A stretch of 64,000 bases of DNA from Lichenicoccus sp965213775 (GCA_965213775.1 CBDCAC010000004.1:1178001-1242000), one strand, 5' to 3'. Shown: positions 33,713 to 43,008, counted from the first letter of the stretch. Numbers and translations: made by a program. The notes: generated by a model from the letters alone, not told the origin.

Positions 33713-34620
33713 TGGCGGCACTCCCCGCGCAGGGCGGCCCGGTGCTGGTCACCGGCGGCACCGGCCAGCTCGCCGCGTCGCTGGTCGCCTGCGGCGGTCC
33801 GCGGATCCACCGCGTCGGCCGCCCGGCATTCGATTTCGACCAGCCACAGGGCATACGCGACCTGTTCGCCGCGATCGCGCCCGCCGCCGTTGTCAACGCC
33901 GCCGCCTGGACCGCGGTCGATGCCGCGGAGAGCGATCCGGAGGGCGCGGCCCGCGCCAATCGCGACGGTCCGGCGCTGCTCGCCGAGCTCTGCCGGCATG
34001 CAGGCATCCCGCTGATCCACGTCTCCACCGACTACGTGTTCGACGGCGACAAGGGCGCCCCCTACGTCGAGACCGACCCCACCTCGCCCACCGGGACCTA
34101 CGGCCGCACCAAGGTCGCAGGCGAGCAGGCCGCACTCGCCGCCTGGTCACGCACCATCGTGCTGCGCACCTCCTGGGTGTATTCCGCGACCGGCAAGAAC
34201 TTCGTCCGCACCATGCTCGCGGCTGGGCTCAAGAACCCGACCCTGAAGGTCGTGGGCGACCAGTGCGGCGCGCCGACCAGCGCCGACGACCTGGCGGCGG
34301 CGATCATCGACATCCTGGCCTCGATCGAGGCCGGCGGCTGGAACGATGCCTACGGCGGCATCTACCACGCCGCCGGCACCGGCGAGACCACCTGGCACGG
34401 CCTCGCCGTCGCGGCGCTGGAAGCCGCCGCGCGGCATGGCCGGCCGATGCCCGACGTGATCGCGATCCGCACCGAGGACTGGCCGACGCCGGCGCGTCGT
34501 CCGGCGGACTCGCGGCTCGACTGCGACAAGCTCGAGCGCGTCTTCGGAGTGCGCCTGCCGGCCTGGCGCCGCAGCCTCGCGCTGACCGTCGATCGTCTGC
34601 TCGACGCGCCTGCGCCTTGA
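33712..34620 (+). CDS. rmlD: dTDP-4-dehydrorhamnose reductase
   Basis: Last step of dTDP-L-rhamnose synthesis. ATG 33712 overlaps the rmlC stop and gives 302 residues. SDR features: VLVTGGTGQLAASLVA, VVNAAAWTAVDAAESDPEGA, HVSTDYVFDGDKGAPYVE, TYGRTKVAGEQA with Tyr-x3-Lys, RTSWVYSATGKNFVRTML, and RPADSRLDCDKLE near the C-terminus. It completes the four-enzyme set. The glycosyltransferase that follows after 42 bases probably uses the nucleotide sugar. Confidence 0.96.
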   Translation: MAALPAQGGPVLVTGGTGQLAASLVACGGPRIHRVGRPAFDFDQPQGIRDLFAAIAPAAVVNAAAWTAVDAAESDPEGAARANRDGPALLAELCRHAGIPLIHVSTDYVFDGDKGAPYVETDPTSPTGTYGRTKVAGEQAALAAWSRTIVLRTSWVYSATGKNFVRTMLAAGLKNPTLKVVGDQCGAPTSADDLAAAIIDILASIEAGGWNDAYGGIYHAAGTGETTWHGLAVAALEAAARHGRPMPDVIAIRTEDWPTPARRPADSRLDCDKLERVFGVRLPAWRRSLALTVDRLLDAPAP

Positions 34621-34662
34621 GCATGATCAGCAGCCCGACCCCCCTGATGCCGCTCTAGGGCG

Positions 34663-35679
34663 GTGCGCGGCTTGGATCAGCTCGAAGTGCGCCTGGACGC
34701 GGCCGAAGCGAAGCCGGAGGCGCATCGTATCGCCGGCGCCGGCGAGCCGTGCGCGCCGGAGCCGGTGCCGGTCGCGATCCTGCTCTCGACCTTCAACGGC
34801 TCGGCCTATCTCGCCGAGCAGCTGGCAAGCCTGCTCGCCCAGAGCCACCGGCGCTGGACGCTGCACTGGCGCGACGACGGCTCGACCGACCGCACGGTGG
34901 CGATCATGACCGGCTTCGCCGAAGGTCCCGGCGCCGGGCGCTGCGTGCGCCTGCCCTCCGACGGCAGCCGCCTGGGCATCACCGCCTCGTTCCTGGCGCT
35001 GCTGCGACAGGTCCCGACCGGTCACGTGGCCGCGTTCGCCGACCAGGACGACGTCTGGCTGCCGCGCAAGCTCGAGCGCGGCCTGATCGGGCTCGGCGAC
35101 CACCGCTCCGCGCGGCCGGCGCTGTACTGCGCCCGCCAGCGCCTGGTCGACGGCTCGCTCAGGACGCTCGGACTGTCGCCGCGGCTCGAGGCGCTGCCGG
35201 ACTTCCCCGCCTCGCTGACCCAGAACATCGCGACCGGCTGCACGGTCATGCTCAACCCCGCCGCCGTGGGCCTGATCACCCGCAGCCATGCGCCGCCGGG
35301 GACGCTGCATGACTGGTGGTCCTACCTGCTGGTGGGTGCCGCCGGCGGCAGGCTGATCGCTGACCCGGCGCCGGTCGTGCTCTACCGGCAGCACCGGCAG
35401 AACGCCGTCGGCGCGCCGCACTCGGTGCTGCGCCGCGGCCTGATGGCGCTCAGGCGCGGCCCGGACGCCTTCATGCAACTGTTCCGGCTGCATGTCGCCG
35501 AGCTGGCGGCGCAGCCCGCCGCGCTGTCGCCGCGGGCGCGCGCCGATCTGGCGCTGCTGCTGGCGTCGCTGCGTGGCAGCCGGCTGGCGCGGCTGCGCGC
35601 GATGCGCCGGCTGCCGCAGCTGGTCCGACGCACCCGGCTCGAGACCCTGCTGTTCCGGCTCTGGTTCCTGATCGGCTGA
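34663..35679 (+). CDS. Family 2 glycosyltransferase, rhamnosyltransferase-like
   Basis: GT2 (GT-A fold) enzyme of 338 residues. GTG 34663 is the start; the first ~35 residues look unstructured. The nucleotide-sugar region is VAILLSTFNGSAYLAEQLASLLAQSH and HWRDDGSTDRTVAIM, and the metal-binding stretch is AFADQDDVWLPRKLE. A WWSYLL motif follows and the C-terminus is Arg-rich. The QDDVW element is common in rhamnosyl- and other O-antigen transferases. Its place right after rmlBACD suggests transfer of rhamnose to a surface glycan, which is inference. Confidence 0.88.
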   Translation: MRGLDQLEVRLDAAEAKPEAHRIAGAGEPCAPEPVPVAILLSTFNGSAYLAEQLASLLAQSHRRWTLHWRDDGSTDRTVAIMTGFAEGPGAGRCVRLPSDGSRLGITASFLALLRQVPTGHVAAFADQDDVWLPRKLERGLIGLGDHRSARPALYCARQRLVDGSLRTLGLSPRLEALPDFPASLTQNIATGCTVMLNPAAVGLITRSHAPPGTLHDWWSYLLVGAAGGRLIADPAPVVLYRQHRQNAVGAPHSVLRRGLMALRRGPDAFMQLFRLHVAELAAQPAALSPRARADLALLLASLRGSRLARLRAMRRLPQLVRRTRLETLLFRLWFLIG

Positions 35680-35688
35680 GAGAAGGCG

Positions 35689-36105
35689 ATGCATCGCAAC
35701 ACCGTCCTGCTGATCTGGGTGCTCGGGGTGCTGCTCGCCCTGCTGCTGGTCTTCGCCGGCCCGAACCCGGTGCAGCATGCCCTGGAGGGCGTCCTCGACC
35801 GCGTCGAGACCCTGCTCGACCGCCTGGACGGCCCCACGATGCAGGTGGTGCGCGCAGCGGCGATCGCGCTGTACTGCGTGTTCCTGGCCTTGTGCGTGGT
35901 GGCGCTGCGCCTCGGCCTGCCGGCGCTGGGCACCGCCATCGTGGTGTCGGTGCTGTTCCTGCTGCTGGCCGGCTACGTCTTCGCCTGGGTGTTCTACCTG
36001 CGCCATCCGCACTGGGGCATGGCGCTGATCCTCTCCCTGTTTGCCTCCCTGACCATGACCCGGCGGGTGCTGATGGCCGCACCGCTCTCGTCGCGACGGC
36101 GCTGA
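35689..36105 (+). CDS. Small integral membrane protein
   Basis: Unrecognised 138-residue protein with three or four hydrophobic helices: residues ~5-23 (VLLIWVLGVLLALLLVFAG), ~52-75 (AAIALYCVFLALCVVALRLG), ~80-102 (AIVVSVLFLLLAGYVFAWVFYL), and a shorter one near the C-terminus. A short amphipathic stretch, ALEGVLDRVETLLDRLDG, lies between the first two. The start is ATG 35689 with GAGAAGG upstream. It is 9 bases after the glycosyltransferase and may assist the same glycan pathway. Confidence 0.65.
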   Translation: MHRNTVLLIWVLGVLLALLLVFAGPNPVQHALEGVLDRVETLLDRLDGPTMQVVRAAAIALYCVFLALCVVALRLGLPALGTAIVVSVLFLLLAGYVFAWVFYLRHPHWGMALILSLFASLTMTRRVLMAAPLSSRRR

Positions 36106-36111
36106 GGACGC

Positions 36112-37488
36112 TCAGCCTCCGCCTTCGGCGGCATGTCGCGCCGCGGTGGCCGCGGCGCGCCGGCGCGCCGCCTCCGCCTGGGCCGGAAGCTCCAGCCCGC
36201 CATACACCGAGGCGAGCGCGCGGTTGACCGGCACGCCATCCGGATCGGCCTGGCGGCGCAGCTCGAGCGCCTGCTGCGCCTGCACCAGCCGGCCCGCGCG
36301 CAGCAGCGAGTCTAGCAGGATCTGGTCGAACAGGTCGCGCTGGGCGTGGCTGCCGCCGATCTCGAACAGTCGCGGCATCACCGGGGCGAGCCGGCGCAGC
36401 ACCTGCTCGTGCGCGCCGGCGGCGTGGGCGAGCAGCCCTTCCGCCGCCGGCCCGACCAGCTCGCGCCAGACCGCGTCGCCGCCGCGGCCGCGTTCCAGCA
36501 CCGCCTCGTGCAGCGTCGCGGCCTCCGCCCGTCCGGCGCGCGCCAGCCCGTACAGGTACTGCAGCGTCAGGAACGGCTGGCTGGTGTCGCGGGCGCGCGC
36601 GGCGAGGTAGCCGCCGAGCTCGACCCAGCGCGCGCCGATATCGATACCGGCGAACTCCATCCGGGTCAGCAGCGAGATCGCGCCGATCTGGTCCTGCGAG
36701 AAATCCTTCTGCAGCGACCAGCAGTGATCGTCATAGGCCCGCAGCGCCTGCCCGAACCTGCCCTGGCTGAGATAGAACAGCGCGAGGTGCCACCAGTGAT
36801 GGGTGTACATGAAGGAGTTGAGGCCGACCCAGCTGTCGGCCATCTGCTCCAGGAAGCGCGCGCCCTCGTCGATGCGGCCCTGCGTCAGCATGACGTGGGC
36901 GAGCGCGTGCTGCGCCCAGGGCTCGCGGCGGCGCATCGACAGCGCCCGCCGCGCCGCGTGCTCGGCATCGCCGAGCAGGTGGCACTGCTCGAAGGCGAAC
37001 GCCATCAGCCCGTGCTGGAACGCGATATCCTGGCGCGCCTCCGCACCCGCCTGGGCGATCCGCAGCATCGCGGGGAAGTCGCCGCGGTTGAAGTCGTTGT
37101 AGTGGTGCAGCTTGACCATCAGCAGGTCGCGCGGATCGGCCGCGATCGCGCCCCGCGCCGCCGCCTGCGCCGCTTCGACGTCGCCTTCGATCATCGCCGA
37201 CAGGAACCGGATCGCCGCCCGCTCGCGCGGGGCCGCCGCACCCGCAGCGTCACGGGCGCGCCCGAGATGGCGCCGGGCCGCCTCGGGCACGTCGCCGGTC
37301 TCGGACAGCATCCAGAGCAGCCCGGCATAGGCGTTCAGCAGGCATTCGCCGGGTGCTGCGTCGGCCGCCGCCAGCACCCGGACCGCCCGGGCCTCGTAGC
37401 CGAGCAGGCCCTCCACCATGTCGTCGATCGCCGACATGGCGGCGGGATCGTCGGAGGCGACCGGGGATCCGAACAGGTCAGCGCCCAT
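36112..37488 (-). CDS. Tetratricopeptide repeat protein, TTC38-like
   Basis: Helical-repeat protein of 458 residues resembling the TTC38 family: AVRVLAADAAPGECLLNAYAGLLWML-type repeats, DLLMVKLHHYNDFNRGDFPAMLRI, DIAFQHGLMAFAFEQCHLLGDAEHAARRAL, EPWAQHALAHVMLTQGRIDEGARFLE and NSFMYTHHWWHLALFYLSQGRFGQAL. TTC38 proteins have no established biochemical role. It is the last gene of the leftward ABC-peptidase operon, overlapping the hydrolase gene by 11 bases, and faces the membrane protein gene. Confidence 0.82.
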   Translation of the reverse strand: MGADLFGSPVASDDPAAMSAIDDMVEGLLGYEARAVRVLAAADAAPGECLLNAYAGLLWMLSETGDVPEAARRHLGRARDAAGAAAPRERAAIRFLSAMIEGDVEAAQAAARGAIAADPRDLLMVKLHHYNDFNRGDFPAMLRIAQAGAEARQDIAFQHGLMAFAFEQCHLLGDAEHAARRALSMRRREPWAQHALAHVMLTQGRIDEGARFLEQMADSWVGLNSFMYTHHWWHLALFYLSQGRFGQALRAYDDHCWSLQKDFSQDQIGAISLLTRMEFAGIDIGARWVELGGYLAARARDTSQPFLTLQYLYGLARAGRAEAATLHEAVLERGRGGDAVWRELVGPAAEGLLAHAAGAHEQVLRRLAPVMPRLFEIGGSHAQRDLFDQILLDSLLRAGRLVQAQQALELRRQADPDGVPVNRALASVYGGLELPAQAEAARRRAAATAARHAAEGGG

Positions 37489-38320
37489 CGATGAACTCCA
37501 GCATCGCCCGGCTGGTCACGTCGGGCTGCTCCATCATGATCTGGTGGGCGGCCCCGGTCACGATCCGCAGGCTTGCGCGCGGCAGCGCCGCCGCGATCGC
37601 CTCGGTCTCCTGCCGCGGCACGATCCCGTCCGCGTCGCCCCCCAGCACCAGCACCGGCAGGTCGAGTGCGGCCAGCCGGGCCATCGACAGCGCCGCCGGC
37701 TGGGTCAGCATCGCACGCAGCACGAACATCGAGTTGCGCGACGCCACCCGCTCCTCGCCGGCGACCAGCGCCGGATCGGTGTCGGGATGCCAGCCGCGCT
37801 TGCGGAAGCCGCGCGACAGGATCGGGCGCAGCAGCGACAGCACCGGCAGCGGCAGGGTCTTGAACAGCCGGGCGCTGCCGCCGCGCTCGTGCAGCGCGAC
37901 CGGGGCCGAGGCCACCAGCACGGCGCGCTCGACCTCGCCCAGCCGTCCCTGTCGCGCCAGCTCGTCCAGGTAGACCAGCGTCTGCCGGCCACCGAACGAA
38001 TGGCCGACCAGGACCGTTCGCGCGGTGCGGTGGCGCGCCACGATCGCCCGGTAGTCGGCGAGCATCGGCGCACCGCCGTAATCGGCGTGCGATCGCGTGC
38101 GCGGGCTGGCGCCGTGGCCGAGCGCGTCCCAGGCGACCACGCCGTAGCCGGCGGCGACGCAGGCCGCCCACAGGAAGCGCCAGTGCTCCTTGTTGCCGCC
38201 GCCGCCGTGGCAGAAGAAGATCGTCGCCTCGGCGTGGCCGGCACCCGGCCGGGCCGCCACGCTGAGCACCCGGCCCGGGCGGATCTCGACCAGGCTGCCG
38301 CCGATCGCCGCGGCCGTCAC
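37478..38320 (-). CDS. Alpha/beta hydrolase
   Basis: Soluble hydrolase of 280 residues. GTG 38320 overlaps the preceding P1 peptidase stop as GTGA. The nucleophile elbow is VLVGHSFGGRQTLVYL (Ser), an oxyanion-loop motif HGGGGNKEHWRFLW precedes it, VLVLGGDADGIVP carries the likely Asp, and GAAHQIMMEQPD the His. The triad looks complete. The operon context (peptide importer, P1 peptidase) suggests a hydrolase for an ester or amide made available by import; the substrate is unknown. Confidence 0.85.
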   Translation of the reverse strand: MTAAAIGGSLVEIRPGRVLSVAARPGAGHAEATIFFCHGGGGNKEHWRFLWAACVAAGYGVVAWDALGHGASPRTRSHADYGGAPMLADYRAIVARHRTARTVLVGHSFGGRQTLVYLDELARQGRLGEVERAVLVASAPVALHERGGSARLFKTLPLPVLSLLRPILSRGFRKRGWHPDTDPALVAGEERVASRNSMFVLRAMLTQPAALSMARLAALDLPVLVLGGDADGIVPRQETEAIAAALPRASLRIVTGAAHQIMMEQPDVTSRAMLEFIDGR

Positions 38321-39357
38321 GCGGTCGCTCCCGACGCCGCGCCATCGCCGAAGCGGTCCTGCCAGCTGGGCTGACCGTCGGCCGCGTCGCGGGAACTCGC
38401 CGCCCAGACGCCGCGCGCGATCGCGCGGGCCATGGTCAGGGTGGCGGCATGGCAGAGGCCCGAGATGTCCTCGAACGGGTCGCCAAGTGCGAGCCGCCCG
38501 GTGCCGGCGGCGAACACGGTATCGCCGTCGCGCGGCAGGTGCGCCGGCAGCACCGCGCGGGCGAGGCCGTCCTGGCCGGCGATGGCCAGCCGCTGCGCCA
38601 GGGTCGGCGTCAGCGACGCATCGGTGGCGACCAGGCCGATCACCGTGCCAGACCCGCCGCCGCGCAGTCCGGTCGGCGGCTTGAGCCGCAGGCGCAGGTC
38701 GCCCGACGAGGGACGCGCGACGGCGCCGAGCCCGCCGAACTCCGCCTGCCGCTCGAACGCGGCCGCCCAGAAATGCGGGCCGTCGCCGACGGTGACGCTG
38801 CCGACCGCGTTGACCGCGACGATCGCCGCCACCGCATGGCCACTCTCGGCCCGCATGCTGGCCGAGCCGAGGCCGCCCTTGACGGTGGCGGTGGTGGCCC
38901 CGGTGCCGGCACCCACCGAGCCGAGCGCGAAGCCGCCGTCGCGGGCCGAGGCGGCGGCGTCGTGGCCGAGGCCGGTATAGGGCGACAGCAGCTGCCACGC
39001 CTTGTCGCCGCCGTTGCCGAGGTCGAACAGGCTCGCCTGCACCACGATCGGCACCGCCACCTGCCGCTCCGGGGGCGTCTCGCGCCAACGCTGGCGGAAC
39101 CAGGCCTGCACTCCGGCGGTGGCGTCGAGACCGTAGGTGGAGCCGCCCGACAGCACCACCGCGTCGATCCGCTCCACCGCCATCCCCAATTCGAGCAGCG
39201 CGGTTTCGCGCACCGCCGGCGCGCCGCCGAGGATCGAGACGGCGGCCACCGCAGGCTGCTCGAACAGGATCGCGGTTACCCCCGAGCGCAGGCGGTGGTC
39301 GGTGGCGTGGCCGACGCGCAGGCCGGCAACGTCGGTGAGCAGATTCAGGTCGGTCAT
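38317..39357 (-). CDS. P1 family peptidase (S58, DmpA/NylC type), cytoplasmic copy
   Basis: Ntn-like self-processing hydrolase, 346 residues, with no signal peptide. Family motifs: LLTDVAGLRVGHATD, VVLSGGSTYGLDATAGVQAW, ATVKGGLGSASM and GHAVAAIVAVNAVGSV. In this family the chain cuts itself before a Ser or Thr that becomes the nucleophile at the start of a strand. Here that strand reads GSGTVIGLVATDASL, so Thr 238 after Gly 237 is predicted. It lies 12 bases downstream of the ABC ATPase gene, so it probably acts on the imported oligomers. A second, exported copy is at 49590-50687. Confidence 0.88.
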   Translation of the reverse strand: MTDLNLLTDVAGLRVGHATDHRLRSGVTAILFEQPAVAAVSILGGAPAVRETALLELGMAVERIDAVVLSGGSTYGLDATAGVQAWFRQRWRETPPERQVAVPIVVQASLFDLGNGGDKAWQLLSPYTGLGHDAAASARDGGFALGSVGAGTGATTATVKGGLGSASMRAESGHAVAAIVAVNAVGSVTVGDGPHFWAAAFERQAEFGGLGAVARPSSGDLRLRLKPPTGLRGGGSGTVIGLVATDASLTPTLAQRLAIAGQDGLARAVLPAHLPRDGDTVFAAGTGRLALGDPFEDISGLCHAATLTMARAIARGVWAASSRDAADGQPSWQDRFGDGAASGATA

Positions 39358-39369
39358 GGCGCCTCCGGA

Positions 39370-40275
39370 TCAGGCATGATGGCATGCCGCGCGATGATCG
39401 GGAGCCACGATGCGTAGGCGCGGCGCCTGCTGCCGGCAATCCGGCTGCGCCATCGGGCAGGCCGGCGCGAACGGGCAGCCGAGCTCCGCCGCCGTCGCCT
39501 CGGGGCTCGACCCGGCTTCGACCGCGGCCGCGTGGCCGGCGAGCCGGGCGGTGTAGGGATGGCGCGGCGCGTCCAGCACCGCTGCGGCCGGCCCCTGCTC
39601 GACGATGCGGCCGCGATACAGCACCGCCACCCGGTGCGCCATGTGCCGCACCACCGCCAGGTCGTGGCTCACGAACAGGTAGGCGAGGCCGTGTCGCGCA
39701 CGCAGCTCCAGCATCAGGTTGAGCACCTGTGCCCGCACCGAGACGTCGAGTGCCGAGACCGGCTCGTCGGCGATCACCAGGCGCGGTCGTGTCACCAGCG
39801 CGCGCGCGATCGCGATCCGCTGGCGCTGGCCGCCGGAGAACTGGTGCGGGGCGAGGTCGGCCTGCGCAGCGGACAGCCCGACCTCGTCCAGCGCCTGGAG
39901 CACCCGGCGCCTGCGCTCCGCCGCGTCCGCGCCGCCCAGCGCCAGCAGCGGCTCGGCGACGATGCGGCCGACGGTGTGGCGCGGGTTCAGCGAGCCGTAC
40001 GGATCCTGGAACACCGCCTGCATCTGCCGGCGCACCGCGTGCCGCGCCTTGCGTCCCGGGCGCGGCGCCAGCGTGATGCCGTCGAAGCGCACGCTGCCCT
40101 CGCCCGGCGGGTCCAGCCCCAGCAGGATGCGCGACAGCGTGGACTTGCCGGAGCCGGACTCGCCGATCAGGCCGAGCGTCTCGCCGGCCGCGATCTGCAG
40201 GTCGATGCCGGCAAGCACCTGCCGGGCGCCGTAGCGCCGGGTGATGCCGATGACTTCCAGCAGCGGCGGGCTCAC
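39370..40275 (-). CDS. Oligopeptide/dipeptide ABC transporter, ATP-binding protein (DppF-like)
   Basis: ATPase of a family-5 peptide importer, 301 residues. GTG 40275 overlaps the upstream ATPase stop as GTGA. Walker A GESGSGKSTLSRILLG, Q-loop AVFQDPYGSLNPR, signature QFSGGQRQRIAIARAL, Walker B VIADEPVSALD, and H-loop LFVSHDLAVVRHM. The C-terminal oligopeptide extension has Cys residues (GCPFAPACPMAQPDC) as in Dpp/Opp ATPases that bind a 4Fe-4S cluster. Confidence 0.95.
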   Translation of the reverse strand: MSPPLLEVIGITRRYGARQVLAGIDLQIAAGETLGLIGESGSGKSTLSRILLGLDPPGEGSVRFDGITLAPRPGRKARHAVRRQMQAVFQDPYGSLNPRHTVGRIVAEPLLALGGADAAERRRRVLQALDEVGLSAAQADLAPHQFSGGQRQRIAIARALVTRPRLVIADEPVSALDVSVRAQVLNLMLELRARHGLAYLFVSHDLAVVRHMAHRVAVLYRGRIVEQGPAAAVLDAPRHPYTARLAGHAAAVEAGSSPEATAAELGCPFAPACPMAQPDCRQQAPRLRIVAPDHRAACHHA

Positions 40276-41246
40276 GCTGCCTCCAGCGGGTGCCGGCAGG
40301 CCACCTCGCGGCCGGGTGCCCGGCAGGCGAGCGGCGGCTGCGCCGGCAGGCAGTCCGGCTGCACGCGCGGGCAGCGTGCGGCGAAGCAGCAGCCCTCGCC
40401 GCGCGACCACAGGTCCGGCACCTGGCCGGGGATGGTCTCCAGCATTGAGCCCGGCGCCGGCGGCGCGCCGTGCAGCGAGGCCGCGAGCAGGCCGTGCGCG
40501 TAGGGATGCCGCGGATCGGCGAACAGCGCGGCGGTCGGTGCGGCCTCGATCAGGTGCCCGGCATAGAGCACCAGCGTGCGGCTGCAGATGCGCTCGACCA
40601 CGCCGAGATCGTGGGTGATGCTCAGCGTCGCCATGCCGTCCTCGCGCGCCAGCGTGGCGAGCATCGCCAGGATCTGCGCCTGCGTGCTGGCGTCGAGTGC
40701 CGTCGAGATCTCGTCGGCGATCAGCAGCCGCGGCCGGCAGGCGATGGCGATGGCGATCATCACCCGCTGGCGCTGGCCGCCCGAAAGCCGGTGCGGCGGC
40801 TGCTCTGGGGGATAGCGGTGCGTCGGCAGCCCGACGCGGTCGAGCAGCGCGCGGGTCCGCGCCTCCGCCTCGCCGCGCGACAGCCGCAGATGCAGGCGCA
40901 TGCCCTCCGCCACCTGCCGGCCGATCGGCTGCACCGGGTTGAGCGCGTGCATCGGCTCCTGGAACACCATGGCGATGTCGCGGCCGCGCACGGCGCAGCG
41001 CTCAGCCTCGCTCAGCGCCTGCAGGTCGCGGCCGTCGAACCGGATGGCGCCGGAGACCTCCGCCGCACCCGGCAGCAACCCCATCAGCGCCAGCCCGAGC
41101 ATCGACTTGCCGGATCCGGACTCGCCCACCAGCGCCACGGTCTCGCCGGCTTCGAGGCGCAGGCGCAGCGCGTGCAGCACGGTGGCGCGGCGCCCACCCC
41201 GCCGGATCCGCACCGACAGCGCCTCGAGCTCGAGCAGCGCGCTCAC
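40272..41246 (-). CDS. Oligopeptide/dipeptide ABC transporter, ATP-binding protein (DppD-like)
   Basis: Second ATPase of the importer, 324 residues. GTG 41246 overlaps the permease stop as GTGA. Walker A GESGSGKSMLGLALMG, Q-loop MVFQEPMHALNPVQPIG, signature HRLSGGQRQRVMIAIAIA, Walker B LLIADEISTALDAS (Ile where Pro is usual), and H-loop LSITHDLGVVERI. The C-terminus carries GCCFAARCPRVQPDC, the Cys cluster typical of peptide-importer ATPases. Confidence 0.95.
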   Translation of the reverse strand: MSALLELEALSVRIRRGGRRATVLHALRLRLEAGETVALVGESGSGKSMLGLALMGLLPGAAEVSGAIRFDGRDLQALSEAERCAVRGRDIAMVFQEPMHALNPVQPIGRQVAEGMRLHLRLSRGEAEARTRALLDRVGLPTHRYPPEQPPHRLSGGQRQRVMIAIAIACRPRLLIADEISTALDASTQAQILAMLATLAREDGMATLSITHDLGVVERICSRTLVLYAGHLIEAAPTAALFADPRHPYAHGLLAASLHGAPPAPGSMLETIPGQVPDLWSRGEGCCFAARCPRVQPDCLPAQPPLACRAPGREVACRHPLEAA

Positions 41247-42055
41247 CCGCCGTGCCGCGCCCGCGGGTCGAGCCGGTCGCGCAGCCCGTCGCCGAGCAGG
41301 TTGAGCCCCAGCACCAGGGCCGCGATCGCCACCCCGGGACAGACCACCAGCAGCGCTGTCCGGTGGATGTAGGTCTGGTAGTCGCGCAGCATGCGGCCGA
41401 GGCTCGGCGCCGGCGGCTGGGTGCCCAGCCCGAGATAGTTCAGCGCCGCCTCCAGCGTCACCGCGAGCCCCAGCAGCAGCGTCGCCTGCACCACCAGCCC
41501 GCCGGCGATGTTGGGCAGCACGTGCACCAGCAGGATCTTCGGCCAGCCGCGCCCGGCGACCCGTGCGGCGAGGATGTAGTCCTGGGTCAGCACCGTCAGG
41601 GCGGCGGCGCGGGTGACCCGCGCGAAGACGGGGATGTCGAACACGCCGATCGCGATCACCGCGCTGAGCATGCCGGGCGAGGAGACCGCGACCACCATGA
41701 TCCCGGTCAGCAGCGGCGGGAAGGCGAAGATCAGGTCGCACAGGCGCAGGATCGGGACGCTGCCGGCGTGTCGCCCGGCGCTGGCGAGGCCGAGCGGCAC
41801 CCCGAGGCCGGCGCCCAGCAGCACCGAGAGCAGGCACACCACGGCGGTGTTGCGCAGCCCCGCCATCAGCATCGACAGCATGTCGCGGCCGTAAGGATCG
41901 CTGCCCAGCGGATGCGCCGCACCCGGCGGTGCGAGGCGGTGCAGGATGTCGATCGCGGCCGGCGGGTAGGGCGTCCAGGCCAGCGACAGCAGCGCCGCCA
42001 GCGCCAGCGAGCCGGTCAGCGCCGCCCCGACGCCGAGGTTGGAGGGCGGCCTCAC
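41243..42055 (-). CDS. Peptide ABC transporter permease (DppC-like)
   Basis: Inner-membrane permease of 270 residues. GTG 42055 overlaps the dppB-like stop as GTGA. It has the N-terminal helix, the HPLGSDPYGRDMLSMLMAGLRNTAV segment characteristic of DppC/OppC, and the EAA loop DYILAARVAGRGWPKILLVHVLPNIAGG. Late helices are seen in EAALNYLGLGTQPPAPSLGRML. The first ~10 residues are short of the usual cytoplasmic tail; an earlier start is possible but would overlap the next gene further. Confidence 0.93.
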   Translation of the reverse strand: MRPPSNLGVGAALTGSLALAALLSLAWTPYPPAAIDILHRLAPPGAAHPLGSDPYGRDMLSMLMAGLRNTAVVCLLSVLLGAGLGVPLGLASAGRHAGSVPILRLCDLIFAFPPLLTGIMVVAVSSPGMLSAVIAIGVFDIPVFARVTRAAALTVLTQDYILAARVAGRGWPKILLVHVLPNIAGGLVVQATLLLGLAVTLEAALNYLGLGTQPPAPSLGRMLRDYQTYIHRTALLVVCPGVAIAALVLGLNLLGDGLRDRLDPRARHGG

Positions 42056-43008
42056 CCGCCGCGCCGGACGGCCGCGTCGGCCAGTCTTGGATCGAGCCGG
42101 CCGTAGAGCCGCTCGACCGCGAAATTGACCATGATCACCACCGCGACGAACAGGATCACCAGGTCCTGCACCACGATCAGGTCGCGCTGGGCGACGGCCT
42201 GGTACACCAGCCGGCCGACCCCCGGCAGGCTGAACACGTTCTCGACCACGATGGTGCCCGCGACCAGAAAGGAGAACTGCATGCCGACGATCGTGACCGT
42301 CGGGATCAGCGCGTTCGGCACCGCGTGGCGCCAGAGTGCGGCGCGCCGGCTGAGGCCCTTGCCGCGCGCGGTGCGCATGAACTCCTCGTCCTGCACCGAC
42401 AGCACGCTGCCGCGCATCACCCGGGCCAGCACCGCGCCCTGCGGCAGGGCGATGGCGAGTGCCGGCAGCAGCAGTGCCGCGAGCCCCGCCAGCGGATGCG
42501 CCCAGCCGGGAAAGCCGCTCGCCGGCAGGAGGTGGCCGTGCAGGGCGACGATCAGGATCAGCAGCACGCCGAGCCAGAAATCCGGGATCGCCTGGCCGAG
42601 CTGGGTGAGCGCGTCCAGCGCGGTGCCGGCGGCGCGTCCCCGCCAGGCCGCCCCCATCACGCCGAGCGGAATGCCGAGCAGCACCGACAGCAGCAGGGCC
42701 AGCAGCGTCAGCGGCAGGGTCACCGCGAGCCGGTTGCCGAGCAGCTGCGAGACCGGGATGTCGTAGCTGGTGCTGACGCCGAGATCGCCGGTCAGCAACG
42801 CGCCGACCCAGCGCAGGTAGCGCGTCGCCAGCGGCAGGTCGAAGCCGAGCCGGTGGTGCAGCGCCGCCAGCGCCGAGGGCTCGGCGTCCATGCCGAGCAT
42901 GATCGCGGCCGGATCGCCGGGCAGCACGTCGAGCACCAGGAACACCACGAGCGAGGCGGCGAGCAGCGTCGCCGCCAGCCACGCCAGGGCGCGCGTCTGG
43001 GCACCCAT
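42052..43008 (-). CDS. Peptide ABC transporter permease (DppB-like)
   Basis: Inner-membrane permease of 318 residues. ATG 43008 overlaps the binding-protein stop by one base. Typical are the first helix with VVFLVLDVLPGDPAAIMLG, the periplasmic loop with LTGDLGVSTSYDIPVSQLLGNRLAVTLPL, the EAA loop EEFMRTARGKGLSRRAALWRHAVPNALIP, and ENVFSLPGVGRLVYQAVAQRDL. These are strong DppB/OppB signatures. Confidence 0.94.
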   Translation of the reverse strand: MGAQTRALAWLAATLLAASLVVFLVLDVLPGDPAAIMLGMDAEPSALAALHHRLGFDLPLATRYLRWVGALLTGDLGVSTSYDIPVSQLLGNRLAVTLPLTLLALLLSVLLGIPLGVMGAAWRGRAAGTALDALTQLGQAIPDFWLGVLLILIVALHGHLLPASGFPGWAHPLAGLAALLLPALAIALPQGAVLARVMRGSVLSVQDEEFMRTARGKGLSRRAALWRHAVPNALIPTVTIVGMQFSFLVAGTIVVENVFSLPGVGRLVYQAVAQRDLIVVQDLVILFVAVVIMVNFAVERLYGRLDPRLADAAVRRGG

